Below are positions 51,056-58,014 of a stretch of DNA of 58,014 nt, piece by piece. The translations under genes and the position numbers were made by a program. This DNA is from an uncultured Christensenellaceae bacterium (GTDB lineage: Bacteria; Bacillota; Clostridia; Christensenellales; Borkfalkiaceae), in NCBI GenBank assembly GCA_910588465.1, contig CAJUOP010000014.1, forward strand, positions 1 through 58,014. The letters run 5' to 3'. The notes under the pieces were generated by a model. That model was not told where the DNA came from. It searched no databases and was given only the letters and a program-made list of their open reading frames with translations. How positions within the stretch are numbered: position 1 is the stretch's first letter; each line of letters begins with the position of its first letter.

Positions 51056-53566
51056 ATGGAACAAATTATTTACGGCAACATTCGCGTACAGCTTTTAAGC
51101 GAAAATATCGTGCGCATCGAATACGGGAAAAACGGTGCATTCTGCGACGAAAATACGTTTTTCATTCCGAACAGAACGGCGTTTACGAGCGGCGTTTCGT
51201 TTACGCAGGAGGCGGGCGTAATTTGCTTCGGTGAATACGTTTTGTATCTTCCCGCAAACGCGCAATCGCTTAAAGGCGTGCGGTTGGAGAAAAACGGAAA
51301 GAAAGTTTATACATACGAAAAACTTGCCAACAGCGGCGAGCTGCCTGCTTTGGATCAAACGCCCGAGGTGTTCGCGCTCTCGGATACACCGCGGATTATT
51401 GTCCCCGAGGGCGGATATTCCAAAGAGCGCAAGGGAGAGTATGTCGTCGAAGAATACGTTGAGGATATTTATTTGCTGCTCTGCGAGGGTGACGCGAAAA
51501 AGCTGCGCAAGCTTTTCGTGGAGCTCACGGGCAAGTGCGAGCTTGTGCGTCTTTCCACGCTTGGCGGCTGGAACAGCAAGTACTATGCCTATTCGGAAGA
51601 GGAAGCGAAACAGTTGATTTTAAATTACGAAGCGCACGAAATCCCGCTCGACGTCATGGTGATCGATACCGACTGGCGCAGTTGCGAAAACGGTTGGGGG
51701 TATGACATCAACGAAAAGCTGTTCCCCGATATGCCGCGGTTTTTAAACTTCGCGCACGAGCACGGCGTGGAGGTAATGTTCAACGACCACCCCGAACCCG
51801 TGGACGGCAAACAGGTATTCGCGCCCGAAGAAATAGCTTATCGCGAGAAGAATTTACAGGCGATTATGGATTTGGGTCTGGACATATGGTGGTACGACAG
51901 AAATTGGGGTACTCACCTTGTTTCTCCTACCGATAATATGTATTGGGAAACGTTGGGTTTGTATCTTTTCGAGGATATAACGCAGCACCATTGGCAAAAG
52001 CAGTCGGGCAGTAAAAATATTTATCGTCGCCCCGTTGTTATGGGCAATGCGGTCAATATTATAAACGGCAGATATATGGGCATAACGGACAGCGCGTCGC
52101 ATCGCTATTCCGTGCAATGGACCGGCGATATTTCTAGCAGGTCGGATTCGCTTGCTAACGAGGTTGAAAGTTTAATCAAATGCGGCAACAACTGTATTCC
52201 GTATATTAATTCGGACTGCGGCGGACATCTCGGCAATCCCGATAAGGAACTGTTTATCCGTTGGATGCAGTTCGGAACTTTGTCGCCCGTGTTCCGCCCG
52301 CACTGCACAAATGTTGTCGAGCGCTTCCGCGACCCGTGGTCGTACGACGAAGAAACGCTCGATATCGTTCGTGAGTACAACAATTTAAGATACCGTTTAT
52401 TGCCCGTAATTTATAAAAGTGCGTACGAAAGCTATGAGAGCGGTCTGCCCATATTTAAAGGATTGGGCTGGGAATATCCCGCAGATAAGCGGTCTTTGAG
52501 GTGTAATAGCGAGTACTTGCTAAGTGCAAATATCATAGCCCGCCCTGTGACCTACGGCAAGCCCGTCTGTCTGGATAAAAAGGATTATCTTGCGCCCGTC
52601 AAAGCTACGTACTATAACGGCAGAGAGCTTAAAGGCGAGCCCATAGCAACCGCTGAGTACGATGCTCTGGATATGGTGTTAAACCATACTTCGCCGGAGG
52701 CGGGTGTGCCCGTTTACGATTTTTCGGCGAGATTTGAGGCGGAAATCAAGCTTGATTCCGATCGCGAACTGTTCATTTCCTGCGACGACGGAGCAACGGT
52801 ATGGATAGACGGCGAAAAGGTTTTGGAAGATAAAACTCTGCACTCTGCACTAACTTTTCCGTTAAAGAAAATAAAAGGCGGAATAGTTTACAAAATAATG
52901 ATTGATTACTTTCAGGCGGGTGGTGAAGCCTGTTGCGGACTTTTCTGCGCGGAACTTCCCAAGGACGGTAAAATAGATACCTATCTTCCCATAGGCAAGT
53001 GGATAGACGCATTCAACGGCAATGTATATGCGGGCTGCAAGACGGTGTCGCGCGAATACGGCTTGCGTGAAATGCCGTTATTCGTGCGTATGGGTGCGCT
53101 CATACCGCTTGCGTACGAGGCGCAAAATACGAAGATTCAAAAGTGGGATAAGCTCGTTTACGATTTCTACCCCTGTAAAGATGCGTCGGACAGCGGTTAT
53201 CTCTATGAGGACGATGCCGAAACGACGGCGTATAAGTCGGGGCAATTCAGAAAGAGCGCGTACGAAGCTTATTATTGTGAAGATTGCAACGCCTTTGTCA
53301 TAAAGCTCCACGCGGCAGAGGGCAAATTCGAGGGCAAAAAGTGTTTCGATAAGCGCGAAATCACCGTTAAATATCACCTGTTAAAGGGCGTTGAAAGCGT
53401 TCGGAAAGTGACGGTAAACGGCGAAGAAGTCGGTTATAAAAAGACAAAAAAGGACGAAGCGTTGTTTCCGCTGAATACGTCGGACAGCGCGTCAGACAGC
53501 GGTGTAATATCTGTTCCCCTGCAAACAGACGTAAACAAAGAATACGAAATCAAATTTTATTTATAA
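51056..53566 (+). CDS. Cytoplasmic GH31 hydrolase with inserted PA14-like domain
   Basis: 836 aa without a signal peptide. GH31 signatures: nucleophile Asp281 in WWYDRNWGT, acid Asp358 in QWTGDISSR, HPEPVDG nearby. Between the barrel and the end of the C-terminal beta domain lies a PA14-like insertion (about 540-635: FEAEIKLDSDRELFISCDDG, VWIDGEKVLEDK), known from some GH31 and GH3 enzymes as a sugar-binding lid. It takes the operon position that GH3 has in cluster I. It probably cuts the alpha-linked units left on imported fragments. Confidence 0.88.
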   Translation: MEQIIYGNIRVQLLSENIVRIEYGKNGAFCDENTFFIPNRTAFTSGVSFTQEAGVICFGEYVLYLPANAQSLKGVRLEKNGKKVYTYEKLANSGELPALDQTPEVFALSDTPRIIVPEGGYSKERKGEYVVEEYVEDIYLLLCEGDAKKLRKLFVELTGKCELVRLSTLGGWNSKYYAYSEEEAKQLILNYEAHEIPLDVMVIDTDWRSCENGWGYDINEKLFPDMPRFLNFAHEHGVEVMFNDHPEPVDGKQVFAPEEIAYREKNLQAIMDLGLDIWWYDRNWGTHLVSPTDNMYWETLGLYLFEDITQHHWQKQSGSKNIYRRPVVMGNAVNIINGRYMGITDSASHRYSVQWTGDISSRSDSLANEVESLIKCGNNCIPYINSDCGGHLGNPDKELFIRWMQFGTLSPVFRPHCTNVVERFRDPWSYDEETLDIVREYNNLRYRLLPVIYKSAYESYESGLPIFKGLGWEYPADKRSLRCNSEYLLSANIIARPVTYGKPVCLDKKDYLAPVKATYYNGRELKGEPIATAEYDALDMVLNHTSPEAGVPVYDFSARFEAEIKLDSDRELFISCDDGATVWIDGEKVLEDKTLHSALTFPLKKIKGGIVYKIMIDYFQAGGEACCGLFCAELPKDGKIDTYLPIGKWIDAFNGNVYAGCKTVSREYGLREMPLFVRMGALIPLAYEAQNTKIQKWDKLVYDFYPCKDASDSGYLYEDDAETTAYKSGQFRKSAYEAYYCEDCNAFVIKLHAAEGKFEGKKCFDKREITVKYHLLKGVESVRKVTVNGEEVGYKKTKKDEALFPLNTSDSASDSGVISVPLQTDVNKEYEIKFYL

Positions 53567-53574
53567 GGTAGCTT

Positions 53575-55137
53575 ATGCGCTGGTATATTACCGAAAACAA
53601 AAAAAGAATCGCAAGCGAAAACTTCGAGGATCATTCCGACCGTATCGAGATGGGCGGAGAGCAAGTCTCCTGCGTCGTAACCTACGGCGTTAAAGACGGC
53701 GAGCCGTATTATAAACGGCAGTTTGCGTTTCCCAATTTCCGCACGCAACCGAATAACACTTGCGCAACCTACTATCCCGAAACGGATAAAAGTCCGATTG
53801 CGTTTGAAGAAAAAGAGCTTTTTGGACGGGTGGAATTCGACGGTGTGCTTTCGGTGTGCTCCCGCGCGGGCGAATTGGCGCGGATAGCTCTAACGTTCGC
53901 GTATACGGTGCGGTATGCGAACAAGGATATCCCGCGCGAAAGCGCCCCGCTTGAAAAACGGCGTGCCCGTGTGGAAGAGATTATGGCGCAATGCAATATG
54001 ACCACGGGGAACGAAATTGTGGACACCATGTTCGCGTTCTCCAAGCTCCGTGCGGCGGAAGGACTGTGCCGCACGATCAACGGGCTTATCCATAACCCCG
54101 GCGGGCTTGCCTATTATGCGGCGATATGGTGCAACGATCAATGCGAATACGTCGCCCCGTGGTTTGCGTTCACGGGCGATAAAAAAGAGGCGGAGGCGAC
54201 CCGAAATATATACGGTTGGTATTATCTGTATTTTAACGATGAGTATTTGCCCATTCCCAGCAGTATCATTTGCGGCGGTACGGATAACTTCGGTTGCGCA
54301 GGCGACAGGGGCGACGCGGAAATGTATTTATACGGGCTTTCGCGCGTGTTGTTGACGCAGGGGAAACACCCGAACGCAGAGCAGAAAAAGGCGCTCGATT
54401 GGTGCGTTGAATATATCCGCAGAAATCTTACAGCGGACGGCGTAGTTTATTCGGACAGCGATGAGTTGGAAAACAGGATTTCGTCGGGTGTCAACCTGAA
54501 CACTTCCTCGCTTGCCTACGGCGGGTTGGGGTATTACGCAATTCTGTTAAAACGTATGGGCAAGAATACCGACGAGGTACTTGCGCTTCAAAAGACGATT
54601 GAAACGGGAATCGAAAGCTACTTCGGCGGAGAGGTATCGGGGTATCATACCTATCATTATCACAAGGGGTGCGATGAAATTCGCGCCTAGAATTGCCTTC
54701 CCGTATATATGGGTATCACGAACCGCGCGAAGGATACGTTAAAAAGTATCGACGAAAAGCTGTGGGTAAACGGCAGCTGCCGCAGTACCGAGGGTGAAAA
54801 GATTTTGTGGGACAGGAGCGCACTGTATTATATCATGGCGCTTTTCCGCGCGGGCGAACAGGAAAAGGCTTGGACAAAGCTGAAAGAATACAGTGAAACG
54901 CGTCTTTTGGGCGACCACGTTCCTTATGCGGTGGAAGCGTATCCCGAGGGCGGAATGCGGCACCTATCCGCAGAAAGCGGACTTTATTGTCGCGTGTTTA
55001 CGGACGGACTTTTGAATATTTCTTTTAACGAAAAGGGTTACACGGTAAACGGCAATTTGCCCAACGAGATAAAAGCGGTTACGGTAAAAAATATTTATTT
55101 GAACGGAAAAGCAGAGGAAATCTATGTTAAACGGTAA
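53575..55137 (+). pseudogene. Six-hairpin (alpha/alpha)6 enzyme broken by an amber codon
   Basis: The frame opens with MRWYITENKKRIASENFED, runs 371 codons, meets TAG at 54688-54690, and continues in the same frame for 149 codons to 55137. Sequence on both sides is coherent: ...GCDEIRA, stop, NCLPVYMGITNRAKDTLKSI. A single G-to-A change from TGG (Trp) would explain it. TAG is used as a normal stop elsewhere in the window, so readthrough is unlikely. The 520-aa protein has helical repeats of a six-hairpin glycosidase and a C-terminal beta domain; I do not recognise the family. It overlaps GH78 by 14 nt, as the DUF4965 gene does in cluster I. Sequencing error is possible. Confidence 0.75.
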
Positions 55138-57523
55138 ATTTATCGGTGTAAGTGAAAAGACGGGTGTGTTCGCCGTCGAAAAAAAGTTTACGGCGCATGC
55201 GGGCGAAAAAGCGGTGCTTAAAGCAACTGCTTTGGGATTGTATTTTGCCGAATTGAACGGTGTTCGCGTGGGCGATGCTTACTTAGCGCCCGGCTGGACT
55301 TCGTACAACAAAATGTTGCAGGTGCAGGAGTACGACGTTTCCGCGCTCTTGAAAGAGGGTGAAAACGTTTTGTCGCTTACCGTAGGCGAGGGCTGGTATT
55401 GCGGCGGACTCACTTGGGAGCAAAAGCGGAATCTCTACGGAAAGCAGTCGGCAGTCTGCGCTGATTTGATTTTTGCGGACAGGACGGTTTCTACGGACGA
55501 AAGCTGGACGGCGCAGGAAAATTATATCCGCGAGAGCGGGATTTACAACGGCGAAACGCAAGACTTTACGGCGGTTTTGAAACCGCTTACCGTCTGTGAA
55601 GCCGCCTTCGAGAAAAGCGTGCTTGTGCCGCAGATTTCCGAACCCGTGCGCAACATAGAACGGCTTGCGGTAAAGAAAATCATACATACGCCCGCGGGCG
55701 AGCTTGTTTATGACTTCGGGCAGAACATGGCGGGCGTGGTGGAAATAAAAACACCCGAGAATTTCGACGGCACGCTCTCGTTGCAATTTGCCGAAATTCT
55801 GGTGAACGGGAATTTTTATACGGATAATCTGCGTTCTGCCAAAGCGACGGACAAATTCACGGTGAAGGGCGCAAAAGCGCTCTGCCCCGAATTTACCTTT
55901 CACGGTTTCCGCTATATGAAACTGACGGGCGAGGAGCTGCCCAAAGAAAATGTGACGGCAATTGTGAGGCATACGGATATGAAACGCGCAGGGCATGTGC
56001 GAACGAGCAACGCGCGTTTCAACCGTTTGATGGATAACGTAGTATGGGGACAGAAAGGCAATTTTGTAGATATTCCCACGGATTGTCCGCAACGTGACGA
56101 ACGCTTGGGATGGACGGGGGACATTAACGCCTTCTGCACCACGGCGGCATATAATTACGATATCCGCGCGTTTATGAAAAAATGGCTTGCGGACGTGCGC
56201 AACGACCAAACGGAGGACGGAAGAATCCCGCACGTTGCTCCCGACGTATTGCGCGGCGAGAACGATAGCTCCACGGCGGCGATGTGGTGCGACGCAATTA
56301 CGATGGTGTCGTGGAAGTTGTATGAAATATACGGCGACAAAAGTTTTCTTTCCGAAAACTTCGGTGCGATGAAAAAGTTTATTTCCGCCCGCGAACGGAA
56401 TATGCAGAACGGATTGATCGCACAGGGATTCGAATGGGGCGACTGGCTTGCGCTCGACAACGAGGCGATTATCGGCAACGGGGTGTTCGGTAGGACGGAT
56501 CCTTATTATATCGCAAACGTTCTGCATGCTCATTCGCTGAAAATCGTAGCAAATACGGCGAAACTGTTGGGTGATCAAGAGGAAGCAGTCTATCGGAAAA
56601 AATACCAAGCGCATTTAAAGCGGGTGCAGGAAGAGTATTTCACGGCGGGCGGCAGACTTTGCTTGGATACGGTCACGGCGCAGATGCTTGCGCTGCATTT
56701 CGCAATCGCGCCCGAAAAACACCGTGCAAATCTTGCAAAGACGCTCAACGAAAACGTAAAAAAGCACGGCTGCCGCGTCGTGACGGGCTTTGTCGGTACG
56801 CCGTTTTTGCTGTTTACACTTGCAGACAACGGTTATATGGGAACCGCACAAAAGGTGCTCATGAATAACGCCTATCCTGGTTGGCTGTACGAAGTGGACA
56901 TGGGTGCGACGACGATATGGGAACGCTGGAACAGCTTAATGCCCGACGGCACGCCCAACCCCGACGGAATGAACAGCTACAATCACTATGCCTACGGTTC
57001 TGTTATGGAGTTCGTCTACCGCAGAATTGCGGGAATCGAGGCAACGGAAGCGGGATTTAAAAAGATAAGAATTGCGCCCAATCCCTGCAAGGGGCTTGCG
57101 AAGTTCAAAGCAGAGTATGAGAGCGTGAAGGGCAAAATCGTTTCGGCCTACGCACAAAAAGGCGGCAAAATCAAATTCACGGTACAAATCCCAGAAGATG
57201 TGGAAGCGGAAATCATTCTGCCGAACGAACGGTCTTTAAAAGCGACGGGCGGAAAGTACGAATACGAGCGCGCATGGGAAAATCTCGAATCTGAGCCGTT
57301 CACGCCCGAAAGCTATGTGACGGAAGTGTTCGATAACCCCAAAGCGGTGCAGGCGTTTAACGAGGTATTCGGCGACATTTTCACGGGCAGCGAAATCGCC
57401 TGGATGAAAAACGAACCCAAAACGCTCGGCTTTATGGCGTGGTTCCGCGATTCGGAAGGAAAAATAAAACTTTCTGACTTTCCAGATATGTTGAAAAGAG
57501 CGAACGAATTATTCTTAAAGTGA
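55124..57523 (+). CDS. GH78 alpha-L-rhamnosidase-like enzyme, cluster II
   Basis: 799 aa, cytoplasmic, close paralogue of 19787. Same N-terminal beta domains (AELNGVRVGDAYLAPGWTSY), catalytic six-hairpin motif DIPTDCPQRDERLGWTGD, and the same extra C-terminal tail (FTPESYVTEVFDNPKAV, EIAWMKNEPKTLGFMAWFRD). It begins inside the end of the preceding interrupted gene. It is the last gene of cluster II and should remove terminal alpha-L-rhamnose. Confidence 0.9.
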   Translation: MLNGKFIGVSEKTGVFAVEKKFTAHAGEKAVLKATALGLYFAELNGVRVGDAYLAPGWTSYNKMLQVQEYDVSALLKEGENVLSLTVGEGWYCGGLTWEQKRNLYGKQSAVCADLIFADRTVSTDESWTAQENYIRESGIYNGETQDFTAVLKPLTVCEAAFEKSVLVPQISEPVRNIERLAVKKIIHTPAGELVYDFGQNMAGVVEIKTPENFDGTLSLQFAEILVNGNFYTDNLRSAKATDKFTVKGAKALCPEFTFHGFRYMKLTGEELPKENVTAIVRHTDMKRAGHVRTSNARFNRLMDNVVWGQKGNFVDIPTDCPQRDERLGWTGDINAFCTTAAYNYDIRAFMKKWLADVRNDQTEDGRIPHVAPDVLRGENDSSTAAMWCDAITMVSWKLYEIYGDKSFLSENFGAMKKFISARERNMQNGLIAQGFEWGDWLALDNEAIIGNGVFGRTDPYYIANVLHAHSLKIVANTAKLLGDQEEAVYRKKYQAHLKRVQEEYFTAGGRLCLDTVTAQMLALHFAIAPEKHRANLAKTLNENVKKHGCRVVTGFVGTPFLLFTLADNGYMGTAQKVLMNNAYPGWLYEVDMGATTIWERWNSLMPDGTPNPDGMNSYNHYAYGSVMEFVYRRIAGIEATEAGFKKIRIAPNPCKGLAKFKAEYESVKGKIVSAYAQKGGKIKFTVQIPEDVEAEIILPNERSLKATGGKYEYERAWENLESEPFTPESYVTEVFDNPKAVQAFNEVFGDIFTGSEIAWMKNEPKTLGFMAWFRDSEGKIKLSDFPDMLKRANELFLK

Positions 57524-57740
57524 GATATTATTTTATATTCGGCATGGCGATTTTGTTTACGATTCCAGTCTGACGCCGCTCGGACGAAGGCAAGCGGAGT
57601 CGGTTGCCAAGCGGCAGTCGCTCTACGGGATAGACGAAATTTAAAAGTGATAGTATGGACATAGCTTCGCGGATTGAGTAAAAACGAAACGTTAAGCTGA
57701 ATTTCATACTGGTAAAAGCTATAATCCGAAAAAAGATACA

Positions 57741-57802
57741 AGCCGAACAGTAGCAATACGCCTACATGAAAGTAGGTCGAATTTGCTATTTTCGGCTTTT
57801 TT
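57741..57802 (+). terminator. RNA-B2 terminator 1
   Basis: Stacked helices GCCGAA/TTCGGC, TAGCAA/TTGCTA and CCTAC/GTAGG, then six T. The TAGCAA strand is also needed for the alternative pairing with terminator 2. Confidence 0.8.
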
Positions 57803-57810
57803 ACTTTCCT

Positions 57811-57847
57811 GCCCGATGGCGTATTGCTACGCTGTCGGGAATTTTTT
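57811..57847 (+). terminator. RNA-B2 terminator 2
   Basis: Outer CCCGA/TCGGG and inner GCGTA/TACGC helices with loop TTGC, followed by AATTTTTT. It stands 9 bp after the T-run of terminator 1. Confidence 0.8.
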
Positions 57848-57933
57848 ATAAAATAATTTTTTAGCTGTGAAATAACCTTACGCAACGCCTATCCAAAATG
57901 GTGGCAGAAAAGCGAAGAAGGAGGTGATATCGG

Positions 57934-58014
57934 GTGCGGGCGAACGAACGCAGTCGGGTGATTCTCGAAACGCTTTGTGAGCGTCGGAAAGATACGGAAG
58001 TCAACCTTGCGTTT
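57934..58014 (+). CDS. DeoR/WYL-type HTH regulator, N-terminal fragment
   Basis: GTG start after AAGGAGGTGAT. The 27 visible residues (MRANERSRVILETLCERRKD then TEVNLAF) match the first helix and turn of the DeoR-type HTH found in short WYL-related regulators of clostridia, where ETLCxRRxxTxxNLAFEFGVS is typical. It runs off the right edge. It lies downstream of RNA-B2, as the sigma-like gene lies downstream of RNA-B1. Confidence 0.65.
   Translation, partial: MRANERSRVILETLCERRKDTEVNLAF

Larger units (their letters stand above)
57648..57847 (+). ncRNA. Pseudoknotted leader RNA RNA-B, copy 2
   Basis: AGTATG (57652-57657) pairs with CATACT (57705-57710), and ATAGCT (57661-57666) pairs across it with AGCTAT (57717-57722), giving an H-type pseudoknot. 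The 23-nt block at 57723-57745 is identical to copy 1. GTAGCAATACGCC (57750-57762) lies in terminator 1 but is a perfect 13-bp match to 57818-57830 in terminator 2. The next gene is a DeoR/WYL-type regulator 87 bp downstream. The 57524-57647 stretch before it shows no gene or clear promoter. Confidence 0.75.

Noticed and set aside
54688..54690. Recoding of TAG (pyrrolysine or alternative code)
   Set aside because: Several genes in the window, including the sigma-like, zinc-ribbon and cluster II AraC genes, end with TAG, so a simple nonsense change is more likely.

Overview
The window looks like a clostridial (Bacillota) chromosome, probably from an uncultured gut or rumen member of the Christensenellales/Oscillospirales type. 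The basis is strong Gram-positive ribosome binding sites, many lipoproteins with LxGC lipoboxes, Tn4451-type serine recombinases, moderate GC, and TAG used as an ordinary stop. The genus assignment is inference.

Layout. Positions 61-27419 read as one complete integrative element of about 27.36 kb. It carries its own large serine recombinase at the left end (117-1754, minus strand), a small TnpW-like gene, a structured RNA with its own promoter (RNA-A1), and a polysaccharide-utilisation cluster (cluster I, 2643-22189: AraC regulator, solute-binding lipoprotein, two permeases, GH43, two carbohydrate-binding lipoproteins, GH42, GH3, a glutaminase-like six-hairpin protein and GH78). After these come a zinc-ribbon protein, a second structured RNA (RNA-B1), a sigma-like factor, two small paralogues, an HUH Rep protein, a Bro-N/DinD-like protein, two large nested palindromes, and a leftward sigma-like gene with a leader peptide. 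The element's ends (attL 61-87, attR 27393-27419) share a CC core and inverted 17-nt arms. Joining them rebuilds a symmetric 52-bp attP. Joining the flanks rebuilds an uninterrupted second serine recombinase gene, so the element sits inside another element's recombinase gene.

Right of attR lies the rest of that second, host element: the 5' part of the split recombinase, a 51-aa protein, Ku and an ATP-dependent ligase (NHEJ pair), RNA-A2 (nearly identical to RNA-A1), and cluster II (30506-57523). Cluster II holds AraC, a binding protein, two permeases, GH31, GH43, a CBM9-like protein, GH31, a 1600-aa modular lipoprotein, GH42, an intracellular GH31, a broken six-hairpin gene and GH78. RNA-B2 and the start of a DeoR/WYL-type HTH regulator follow. 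The host element extends past both window edges.

How it works together (inference). In each cluster, surface lipoproteins bind and trim a branched plant-type or mucin-type glycan. A CUT1 ABC importer takes up oligosaccharides, using an ATPase encoded elsewhere. Cytoplasmic GH42, GH3, GH31, GH78 and six-hairpin enzymes finish degradation, and an AraC protein senses the sugar. The two clusters are paralogous but have different hydrolase sets, which fits two related mobile elements that each carry a glycan-use cargo. One 830-bp stretch is identical between two otherwise diverged GH31 genes, and one cluster II enzyme is interrupted by an amber codon.
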